From the NCBI GenBank assembly GCA_910575795.1, contig CAJTGE010000041.1, positions 1 to 45,397 on the forward strand: 45,397 bases of DNA, in the 5' to 3' direction. Shown piece after piece: positions 31,715 to 38,253 of this stretch. The stretch is from Clostridiaceae bacterium. Lineage in GTDB: Bacteria; Bacillota; Clostridia; Lachnospirales; Lachnospiraceae. The notes beneath the pieces were generated by a model. The model searched no databases, was not told the origin of the DNA, and worked only from the letters and a program-made list of their open reading frames with translations. The translations under genes and the position numbers were made by a program. The number at the start of each line of letters is the position of its first letter. Positions within the stretch are counted from its first letter, which is position 1.

Positions 31715-33220
31715 TTAAAAACCAAAACACTGTTTCATACCGGCAAGCAGGCGGTACTGCATGTCTAAAAACGCGTCAAACCCATCGATACATCTCTGCC
31801 TGTCCGGATGGTCATAGGTGCCATTACTGTTGCGGATCAGGAAGGCGCTGTACAGATCCCTCTGTACCTCATGCCCTCCGATCATCTTGCTCCTTTGGGA
31901 TAATGGGATTTTGTTATAGCTATCTGTGGCGTGGTCGTACTGGCTTGCCTTATAGGATTTCGTATCAACTTTTACAAATGTGCCTCCGCGCCTTGCCGCT
32001 TTCTGCTCCAGGATGGATAAGAACAGCGCCGGGGCGCGGTTGTTTAAGGACTTCCCAAACCGTTTCCTGCGCTTATATTTGCGGACTTTCTTAGTAGCGC
32101 CGTCCTTTTGCGCCACATCGGAAGCCTTCTCCTGGCGTTCCGTTTTTTGGGCCCTCTTCTGGAGCGCTTTATAGGACATATCCTCCACGATGAAATTTAA
32201 GGAATTCTCAATGAGGCGGTTAGCCAGCCCTTCATGGGACTGTTTCGTATACGCCGCTTTCCGGCGATACAGGCTTTTCAGCTTCCTCTGGTCCTTGATA
32301 TAAGTATTGGAGCGTTTCCACCTGCCCCTGTGGCCTTTCTTCACTGTGCCGTCCGGGTTGTATTTATCCGGGTTGGCGGCCCGCCTGGAACGGTCCATCT
32401 TCTCCTGGAACTTTATGATCTTCCCCGCGTATGTTTTACATTCCGGCGCCAGTTCCTCAAGGAACACGGCGGTGCCGGATACACAGGCCGCAGTGGAGAC
32501 ACCCGGATCAATCCCCATAAGGTTCCTGGCCGCATTACCCGTTTTCCTATGTTTCGATGGGGCATCCCCATCCAGATATACGGTCACGTAATAGCGCCAT
32601 CCGCTTGGGAACATCTTCCGTGTGATCTCACAGTAGGATATCTTATGGTTAAGGCTTTCAGCCACATAAGCGGCATCTGCGCCCTTCCCTGGCGGCCTGC
32701 ATTTTATGGTGAGGCCAAGCCAGCTGATGGAGAATGCCGCCTTATCGAACTTCACGCCATTGGTGTTGGTCTTGCCTGAAATGCTGTCGAAATCCATGTG
32801 TTTTTTAAAGTGGATGTCCTTCCCATCACCGAACAGGACTTTCCGGACGCCTGCCCATACCCTGGAGGCTTCTTTTTGTACCTGCTGGGAGGAAAGGCAT
32901 TTGGAAAACTGGCGGCCGCAGACCTTTAAGTATGCCTGGAAGCCCTGCTCGGACAGGCCAAGGCGGCTGCGTATCTCTTTCATTGCGGAAGACAACTGCT
33001 TTTTCTGCCTCTTCTCTGAAGGGGACAGCTCCGGTTTCCTGCCGAGCGCGGTATACTGCTTTTTCAGTTCCTGATACTCAGCATGGAACCTCAGCTTCTT
33101 CAAAAGTTTTTTGGCACGCTTTACCATCACGTTATGGACATGGGAAAGCGCGTGGAAACGTTTTTCCATGACCTGCCCGTCATATGAGGTTGTTTCAAGC
33201 CTAAAGCGTATGGTATGCAT
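31715..33220 (-). CDS. tnpB: TnpB (RuvC-type RNA-guided nuclease family) without zinc-finger cysteines
   Basis: 501 residues from ATG 33220 (MHTIRFRLE), GGGAGG five bases upstream, 14 bases after tnpA. The three RuvC acidic residues are present: D238 in LMGIDPGVST, E346 in FIVEDMSYKAL and D455 in EVQRDLYSAF. The zinc ribbon that normally lies between the last two (TSQxCxxCG ... CxxCG) has lost all four cysteines: the segment reads VDTKSYKASQYDHATDSYNK and then RSKMIGGHEVQRD. TnpB proteins are omega-RNA-guided nucleases that help keep IS200/IS605 elements in place. This variant lineage keeps the catalytic triad but not the metal site, so it may be a divergent active form. Confidence 0.85.
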   Translation of the reverse strand: MHTIRFRLETTSYDGQVMEKRFHALSHVHNVMVKRAKKLLKKLRFHAEYQELKKQYTALGRKPELSPSEKRQKKQLSSAMKEIRSRLGLSEQGFQAYLKVCGRQFSKCLSSQQVQKEASRVWAGVRKVLFGDGKDIHFKKHMDFDSISGKTNTNGVKFDKAAFSISWLGLTIKCRPPGKGADAAYVAESLNHKISYCEITRKMFPSGWRYYVTVYLDGDAPSKHRKTGNAARNLMGIDPGVSTAACVSGTAVFLEELAPECKTYAGKIIKFQEKMDRSRRAANPDKYNPDGTVKKGHRGRWKRSNTYIKDQRKLKSLYRRKAAYTKQSHEGLANRLIENSLNFIVEDMSYKALQKRAQKTERQEKASDVAQKDGATKKVRKYKRRKRFGKSLNNRAPALFLSILEQKAARRGGTFVKVDTKSYKASQYDHATDSYNKIPLSQRSKMIGGHEVQRDLYSAFLIRNSNGTYDHPDRQRCIDGFDAFLDMQYRLLAGMKQCFGF

Positions 33221-33234
33221 CCGGGCCTCCCTGT

Positions 33235-33627
33235 TTACACGTTCTTCTGGTTCTCGATGTACTGCTTGATCACGGCAAGTGGTGCGCCGCCTGCGGTCGA
33301 TACGAAATAGCTGTTCGTCCATAAGGTTGGGAGCCTGCTTCTCAGCCATGGGAACTCCTGCCTCAGGATCCTTGAGGAACGGCCCTTCATCTGTTTGACA
33401 AACTTGTGGATGCCGTACTGCGGATCAACTTCTAACAGGATATGGACGTGATCCGGCATGATCTCCAGCTCAATGATCTCAGCATGGTGTTCATCCGCGG
33501 TCTGCAGGATCAGTTCTTTCAGCCGTGCGTCAACGCCGTTGGTCAATACCTTTCGTCGGTATTTTGGGCACCAGATGACGTGGTATTTACATGAATAACA
33601 TACATTATTGTTGGTTTTATATTTCAT
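33235..33627 (-). CDS. tnpA: IS200/IS605 transposase TnpA (Y1, HUH)
   Basis: 131 residues from ATG 33627 (MKYKTNNNVCYSCKYHVIWC), the conserved start of the family; the frame extends 16 codons further but that part is probably leader. The HUH pair is H60/H62 in PDHVHILL, and the catalytic tyrosine is Y123 in IKQYIENQ. The enzyme cuts and joins single-stranded ends as a dimer. TATAAT lies about 5 bases before the ATG, and no clear ribosome-binding site is seen, which fits the low expression typical of these genes. Confidence 0.92.
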   Translation of the reverse strand: MKYKTNNNVCYSCKYHVIWCPKYRRKVLTNGVDARLKELILQTADEHHAEIIELEIMPDHVHILLEVDPQYGIHKFVKQMKGRSSRILRQEFPWLRSRLPTLWTNSYFVSTAGGAPLAVIKQYIENQKNV

Positions 33628-33757
33628 AAAAATATTATACACCATTATTTTATATAACGCAACAAAATGGAACATTTGTTTGTTTATGCATAATATTATT
33701 TCTGCCAGTCGCTTATATCCCCATGGTTGAAGTCAGGGGCTTTACGCTCTATTCGGT

Positions 33758-33765
33758 AAGTATGG
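33758..33765 (-). promoter_or_regulatory. CATACTT element motif, copy 8, beside the IS605 left end
   Basis: CCATACTT read leftward and followed by AC, so its last bases form the TTAC at the IS boundary. It probably served the 31327-31590 gene before the insertion. Confidence 0.5.
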
Positions 33766-33837
33766 AATATCCGGCCGTATTTGAAAGGAAATCATTCAGA
33801 CCGCTGTCTCAGGATCTTACTCCCCGGCGTCGGTACC

Positions 33838-34590
33838 TCATGCTTCCTGGTTCTGTTTCCCGGTATCTCCGGTTTCCACGATCCCTTCTGTTTTTTCCGC
33901 GCTGTCTCCTTTCTTTTCTTCTGGATCATCTTTTCCAGTCTGAAGATGCTGCCCAATGTTGTAGTATACGGCCTCCCGTTCCTTTTCCAGCAGAAACGAA
34001 CCATCACCTTTTAAAATCTCCCGATGCCGTTCATCAAACTTGGAAAATTCTTCCGTATATGTCTTATTTTTAGCTTCGGCAGCTCCCCATGTAATATCAA
34101 GGGCTTCGCCGTGACATATCAGTTCCGGTATAGATTCCGGTTTCGGTTTTGCAGCCTCCTTTTCCCTGTAATCCCTGATTACATACTGTACTACGCTGTC
34201 ATCCAGAGAGTCGTTATTTTCAATTTCGATCCCCTCTCCTTTAGCGAACTGCCTCAGCGTTTCCCCATCATAAAATGGCTTCCTTTCAGTCTCCTGGGCG
34301 GTCTTGAGTCCTTGTATACTCATGGATGCTGCTTCAAAACTCGGGACAGTGACAAAACCGTTATTTAGGATGTTCAGAAAGTCCGCAAATTTGTCATTTG
34401 TCAGGAGTCTGCCAATAGAGTTAGGTGTAATAACCTCGCATAGGTATTTCGTATCCTCTTCCGTATTTTCAACTGCGGCGGCAAAAAAGAAAGGGATGCG
34501 TGCCGCATTCAGCTCGTTAAAAAACTGTTTTCCGCCATGTGATTTTATAATCTCTTTCATCTCTTCCTTTAAATTAAAATTATTGCTCAA
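33838..34590 (-). CDS. Element protein of unknown function
   Basis: 250 residues from TTG 34590 (AAGGAG 12 bases before); an ATG at 34560 after AAAGGA is an alternative. Residues about 15-110 form a mixed domain (NELNAARIPFFFAAAVENTE; FADFLNILNNGFVTVPSFEA). A charged middle follows, and the C-terminus is low-complexity, acidic and Gly/Glu/Lys-rich (DDPEEKKGDSAEKTEGIVET). No known motif. It is the last gene of the parM unit, 54 bases after the ParR-like gene. Confidence 0.7.
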   Translation of the reverse strand: MSNNFNLKEEMKEIIKSHGGKQFFNELNAARIPFFFAAAVENTEEDTKYLCEVITPNSIGRLLTNDKFADFLNILNNGFVTVPSFEAASMSIQGLKTAQETERKPFYDGETLRQFAKGEGIEIENNDSLDDSVVQYVIRDYREKEAAKPKPESIPELICHGEALDITWGAAEAKNKTYTEEFSKFDERHREILKGDGSFLLEKEREAVYYNIGQHLQTGKDDPEEKKGDSAEKTEGIVETGDTGKQNQEA

Positions 34591-34644
34591 TTTTAGTTTT
34601 TTCTCCTTCCTCGGGGATCCCTGCTATTATTACATTACATGCTC

Positions 34645-35520
34645 TTACTGCGTTCTCATCTGTTCAAAAAGCAGGGATGCATCAAAGTCATCCTCTTCCT
34701 CTATGGTGCCAGTAGCCTGCATGTCATCAGCCTGATAAAAATTGCCGCTTCCGTCAAAGCCGTCCGTCTCAGGATATCCTCCAGCCATGCCAGGGGCCTC
34801 TTGAGTTGCTCCTGATTCCCAGGCTGCCGCTTTCTGGCTTCCTGTCTCTATAGCCTCATCTGGTACAACCTGGCTGACAAGTCCGGCCGCTGTAGAGATC
34901 TTTGTGGCGGCCGCAGTTTTCACGGTTTTCGCAGCCACAGTCTCTACAGTTTTCACAGCATCCACTGTCTTGGCGCCAAGGATCTCCTCGATCGGCAGGT
35001 CATAGATTTTCTTTCTGCCTTCTTCCGCCCTTCGTATCTGGCTCCCAGTCTTTTTGCGGCTTGCGCTCACCTGTTCGATCCACTGGAATCCGTTCTCATC
35101 TGTATCTGTTTTTCTTTTTCGTTTTTTTAGCCGGAAGGTTCGGACATTACTCCCAAGGCTGCTCTTATCCGGCTCCCATGTACCGTTTAACGACATCCCA
35201 TTCAGTGAATCAATGACCATACTTCCAAGATACGATCTGGCGATATTTTTAATACAGTGGCATTTGTACTGATTCGGGAAAGCGCATACCCACTGAACCA
35301 GGTCTTTCTTTTTTTTATCATCCAGAGTAACCTTGACCCGATATACCCTCCCTTTGTGCGGCTTGAGCTCCAGGCTCTCCGGGAGATCAAACTGGATCTT
35401 TTCCTTTTTATAATGTGCCTCCAGGGATTTCGCAAATATGTCGCATAAGCAGATCCCGTTCAGGTGTAGCTGGATCAAGTCATTATCATGGTGGATATAG
35501 AGCCTTACCTGAAAAGTCAT
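34645..35520 (-). CDS. ParR-like partner of the actin-type ATPase
   Basis: 291 residues; the ATG overlaps the parM stop as ATGA, as ParR adaptors do in ParM operons. The first 100 residues (TFQVRLYIHHDNDLIQLHLN; KDLVQWVCAFPNQYKCHCIK, then NIARSYL) resemble the ribbon-helix-helix type DNA-binding domain of ParR proteins, which ends in a helix with a Phe-Ile-Lys-x-x-Ile-Arg-x-Tyr-Leu pattern. A basic segment (RLKKRKRKTDTDENG) follows, then an Ala/Val/Thr-rich linker (about 195-215) and an acidic tail ending in FDASLLFEQMRTQ that could contact filament ends. The assignment relies on gene order and weak similarity; only experiment could show centromere binding. Confidence 0.6.
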   Translation of the reverse strand: MTFQVRLYIHHDNDLIQLHLNGICLCDIFAKSLEAHYKKEKIQFDLPESLELKPHKGRVYRVKVTLDDKKKKDLVQWVCAFPNQYKCHCIKNIARSYLGSMVIDSLNGMSLNGTWEPDKSSLGSNVRTFRLKKRKRKTDTDENGFQWIEQVSASRKKTGSQIRRAEEGRKKIYDLPIEEILGAKTVDAVKTVETVAAKTVKTAAATKISTAAGLVSQVVPDEAIETGSQKAAAWESGATQEAPGMAGGYPETDGFDGSGNFYQADDMQATGTIEEEDDFDASLLFEQMRTQ

Positions 35521-36713
35521 TTAACCCCACCCGCTTCCTTGCGGCGCAGGCGGCTGACCATGCACAGGTAATAGCCGCGGGCGTTGGTGTAGATCAGGTC
35601 GGTGTGCTCCCTGCAGTTCTCATTTCCCATCAGGATCGTCAGGCTGTCCATAGCGCTGAAATAATCCCGGATGGTCTCCTCCCACGGAGCGAACGTACCT
35701 CCGGTGAGCACCAGATACTTATACTCGTCAAGGCCGTTGAAGGCGCCCATGATCTTATCGACTGCTTCCTCACATACCTCCTTTACGACTTTCTTCAGGA
35801 TGTCCGAGATCGGATATGCAACTTTATGGGGCCTGCGTTCCTCCGGCGTGGACACATACCGCACTGCTTCCCCTGTTTCCAGCACGTTTTGGATGGAGGT
35901 CTGGTCCAGGGAGAGGTGGTACTGCTCGTTCGCCCTGGTACATACGCGGTTGAAAATCTCCCTCATCCCGAAATTGGTGAAGGTTTCACGCCCACGGATG
36001 ATCCGGTTATACAACTCGTACAAGTCAAGGGTTTCAAAGCCCGCGTCAGCGATCAGTAAGTTCGAAGAAAAATAATCCCTTGCTGCACGGACACTCCTGC
36101 AGTTGTCGTCCATACTCAGGCTCATAAGGGTTCCTTCCGGTTGTGCCATGACATCAATGTCTTCCGGCTTCAGTGTAAAATCATATGGCATGGCCTTATC
36201 CCCCATCTGGATCATGAACCGGTGCCGCCCCGACAGTGTGTTGACCAGTTCCTGTTTATCCGATCCCTTTAAGTAAGCAGGCGGGAGTCCAGTCTGCAGG
36301 TAACAGGGCATCTTATTGTACGCCCCACAACTGGTATTCATCACGCCAAGCCCAAGCCCCGTCCTTGCGATCACTTTGAACAGGCTGCTGGCATACCGGT
36401 GCCGCCCGAACAGTTCAGACTGTGATTCGCTGGTATCGTTTATGCTTGTGGATTTCTGGGCGCATGCCCCGACCCTCCACACGTCATCGGTTTCGAAGTC
36501 ATGATAAAGGATCTCGTCCTTGGCCGGCAGCCCGATGACATCCTTCTTTTTCCCGATCCTCTTGGCATAGGAAGGGAAACAAAACAGGCTGTTCGGTGAG
36601 TAACCTTTGACGCCGGAATAGCCGATGTCAAGGGCTATGGGCCAACGACTCCTGCATGAGGCGTGCTTTTCTGCTTTCATTTCCGTCCTTGTACGGTAAT
36701 TGGTTGTATTCAA
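35517..36713 (-). CDS. parM: ParM/StbA-type actin-like ATPase
   Basis: 398 residues from TTG 36713, with GGAGGG eight bases before; ATG 36680 (MKAEKHASC) is an alternative. Actin-superfamily signatures are clear: phosphate-1 loop IALDIGYSGVKGY (about 27-39), phosphate-2 LLIADAGFETLDLY (about 218-231) and the adenosine motif YLVLTGGTFAP (about 335). Such proteins polymerise with ATP or GTP and push sister plasmids apart. It is the first gene of a unit with the ParR-like partner. CATACTT motif copy 9 and a strong hairpin lie in its leader. A segregation system on an integrated element implies an extrachromosomal stage. Confidence 0.87.
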   Translation of the reverse strand: MNTTNYRTRTEMKAEKHASCRSRWPIALDIGYSGVKGYSPNSLFCFPSYAKRIGKKKDVIGLPAKDEILYHDFETDDVWRVGACAQKSTSINDTSESQSELFGRHRYASSLFKVIARTGLGLGVMNTSCGAYNKMPCYLQTGLPPAYLKGSDKQELVNTLSGRHRFMIQMGDKAMPYDFTLKPEDIDVMAQPEGTLMSLSMDDNCRSVRAARDYFSSNLLIADAGFETLDLYELYNRIIRGRETFTNFGMREIFNRVCTRANEQYHLSLDQTSIQNVLETGEAVRYVSTPEERRPHKVAYPISDILKKVVKEVCEEAVDKIMGAFNGLDEYKYLVLTGGTFAPWEETIRDYFSAMDSLTILMGNENCREHTDLIYTNARGYYLCMVSRLRRKEAGGVK

Positions 36714-36734
36714 AACTCATTCCCTCCTTTTAGC

Positions 36735-36754
36735 TGCGGTCATGGATGACCGCA
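36735..36754 (-). promoter_or_regulatory. Hairpin in the parM leader
   Basis: TGCGGTCA (36735-36742) pairs perfectly with TGACCGCA (36747-36754), loop TGGA, between the CATACTT motif and the ribosome-binding site. It may be an operator for the ParR-like protein or an RNA hairpin. Confidence 0.45.
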
Positions 36755-36772
36755 CATTAATTCTTCTGACTT

Positions 36773-36812
36773 AAGTATGTCTGTTTTTTTAATTTGCGGT
36801 TTTTTGCGGATA
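36773..36812 (-). promoter_or_regulatory. CATACTT element motif, copy 9, with upstream box
   Basis: ACATACTT (36773-36780) lies 67 bases before the parM start; TGCGGATA (36805-36812, plus-strand reading) stands 24 bases upstream, the same distance as at the topoisomerase gene. Confidence 0.6.
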
Positions 36813-36813
36813 A

Positions 36814-36847
36814 TAAAAATGCAGGCGTTTTTCTGCCTGCATTTTTA
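36814..36847 (-). terminator. Strong terminator after the OB-fold gene
   Basis: Perfect 13-bp arms 36814-36826 and 36835-36847 containing GCAGGC/GCCTGC, followed by T-rich sequence on both strands, so probably bidirectional. Confidence 0.85.
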
Positions 36848-36914
36848 TCAGTTCCCCGCCTATCCGGTTTTTGGATCCCGGCACTAGCAGGATGCCTCAT
36901 CCTCCAGGGCGACG

Positions 36915-37760
36915 TCAGGGTGTCGGAATCTCCGCAGGCTCACTGTCCGCATCTGCTATATTTTCCGCTTCCTCAGCCACAGGCGCCGATCCTGCGTCTG
37001 CCTCTGCCACAGCGGCTTCTGCCTTCTGTGCGAAAATGGTTTCTGCTTTCCGGGCTGCAGCCTCCGCTTCCTGATATTTTTCGGCATACTCCTTCTGGGT
37101 AGCCATCTCCTGGATCACGAAGGTCTGGGAAAAATAAACTTTCCCGCGGTATTCAGTACGGGAACTCTCCATCGCCCCGATCACGTACACAGTATCGCCC
37201 AGGCGGATCCTCTGGTCAAGGCCCTGGGGTGCGCGGAAGTACATTCCGGTCACATTGTAGGTGCGCCCGTCTTTCTGAACTTCCAGGCGGATCTCATAGA
37301 TGTCTTCCCTGCGTTTGGAAACGCCGCTGACTTTCGCCTCCAGCCGGATCTCGTTAGCCGGGTCTGGCCGTCTCCCGCCAAGCCCCCTGACGCCCAGCAT
37401 CTGTTCCATGCGGGTTGCGTCATGCTCGATCTCGTCGATGTAGATCGCGGTCCGCTCCACGAACCCCGCCCCGGACTGGACGGAATACGCGCCAAGGTAT
37501 CCCTTGATCAGGACGTAATCCCCTTCCCTGAAGGACTGTACGATCCCCTTGGTTCTGGTAAAATTATTGAACAGTGCCTCCGGAAAATAGGTTTCCACGG
37601 TCTGTTCGAACTTTGCCTGCCCGTTTTCACGAGTCCTTCTTGTAACGATCTCATTGTAAGGTACGGTCAGGGAACCGAAACGCTCATTTCCATACAGGTG
37701 GGAGATCCTTCCTCTTAAATACACTTCGTTCATAAGTTCGCGCACATTTTGTCTTTCCAT
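36915..37760 (-). CDS. SSB-like protein with two OB-fold-type domains
   Basis: 281 residues, ATG 37760 with AAAGGA upstream. The first domain (about 8-115) starts NEVYLRGRISHLYGNERFGS and contains an aromatic-rich beta pattern and EGDYVLIKGYLG, as in single-stranded-DNA-binding proteins. A second, similar domain (about 133-218) has IRLEAKVSGVSKRREDIYEI, LGDTVYVIGAM and a final strand, VYFSQTFVIQEM. The tail (about 220-281) is Ala/Glu-rich and acidic, ending in PAEIPTP rather than the classic DDDIPF. Two OB folds in one chain suggest a dimeric arrangement equal to an SSB tetramer. It probably coats single strands during element replication or transfer. Confidence 0.75.
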   Translation of the reverse strand: MERQNVRELMNEVYLRGRISHLYGNERFGSLTVPYNEIVTRRTRENGQAKFEQTVETYFPEALFNNFTRTKGIVQSFREGDYVLIKGYLGAYSVQSGAGFVERTAIYIDEIEHDATRMEQMLGVRGLGGRRPDPANEIRLEAKVSGVSKRREDIYEIRLEVQKDGRTYNVTGMYFRAPQGLDQRIRLGDTVYVIGAMESSRTEYRGKVYFSQTFVIQEMATQKEYAEKYQEAEAAARKAETIFAQKAEAAVAEADAGSAPVAEEAENIADADSEPAEIPTP

Positions 37761-37848
37761 AATTCAAGTTTCCTTTCTTTTTTCGGGTATTGTCCTTTTT
37801 TAGTTTTCTTGTGCAATTTCCTGGCTTCTTCGCCTTGTATTATTCTGT

Positions 37849-37940
37849 GTGTATGGCTGCCAGCCCTGCACTGTTCCTGAAGCGTACAGGTGACAGGAGT
37901 TTCCTGCCAGGTCAACATCTGTCAACTGCATTAAGTATGG
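37849..37940 (-). promoter_or_regulatory. CATACTT motif copies 10 and 11 before the OB-fold gene
   Basis: CCATACTT (37933-37940) and CCATACAC (37849-37856) lie 180 and 96 bases before ATG 37760. The second is followed by TAATACAAGGC, nearly identical to the sequence after copy 3. A 62-codon frame overlapping this leader is not supported. Confidence 0.5.
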
Positions 37941-38049
37941 CTGATGGGGAACGGATCAGGCGCACAAAAAAATGACTCATTCCGGGGCGCATTTTCCATT
38001 ATCTACCTTATGCAATCTGCTGTTTTGTAATTATATGTCTAATATCACA

Positions 38050-38113
38050 TTTTTCTGCGGATAGCTTTTTTAATGGAAATATGCATAGGGAGGCCCGGAT
38101 TTTTCTGCGGATA
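38050..38113. repeat. Two direct repeats TTTTTCTGCGGATA, 50 bases apart
   Basis: Copies at 38050-38063 and 38100-38113; the same box (TTTTTTGCGGATA) stands before parM. Both are followed by a short T-run. The stretch 37761-38253 holds these repeats, the two motifs above and a terminator, but no gene that I can support. Confidence 0.6.
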
Positions 38114-38180
38114 ACATTTTTTTAAGTTTTTTTGACATAAAACATAACCAACAGCCTTTCTTGTCGCATTATTTTTTCAG

Positions 38181-38208
38181 AAAAAAGACGGATGGCCTCC
38201 CTCCTGTC
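38181..38208 (-). terminator. Terminator after the giant surface protein gene
   Basis: GACGGA (38187-38192) pairs with TCC-T-GTC (38202-38208, one bulge); read leftward it is followed by six T. Confidence 0.5.
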
Positions 38209-38253
38209 GGAGTGATGTAAGCCCACCCGCCTTCCTCAGCATTATCTTCCGTA

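Larger units (their letters stand above)
31600..33755 (-). mobile_element. IS200/IS605-family element with tnpA and tnpB
   Basis: Two co-oriented genes, tnpA (Y1 transposase) then tnpB, are flanked by hairpin-rich ends. The left end contains CCCC (33719-33722) and GGGG (33736-33739) around a short loop and can be placed directly after TTAC (33756-33759, minus-strand reading), a tetranucleotide used as target by several members of the family. The right end holds two hairpins at 31651-31698. No target duplication is expected for this family. The exact right boundary could not be fixed. Confidence 0.7.

Noticed and set aside
33716..33740. A second IS605 right end, because of the CCCC...GGGG hairpin with a GACTTCAACC loop
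   Set aside because: It resembles right-end hairpins of related IS, but no second tnpB is adjacent and its place just upstream of tnpA fits the left end of the same unit.
37730..37918. 62-codon frame upstream of the OB-fold gene
   Set aside because: It covers the leader with a CATACTT-like motif and the OB-fold gene's ribosome-binding site and has no initiation signal of its own.
38050..38113. Start of a CRISPR array
   Set aside because: Only two copies of a 14-mer, 50 bases apart, and no cas genes; no CRISPR array was seen anywhere in the window.
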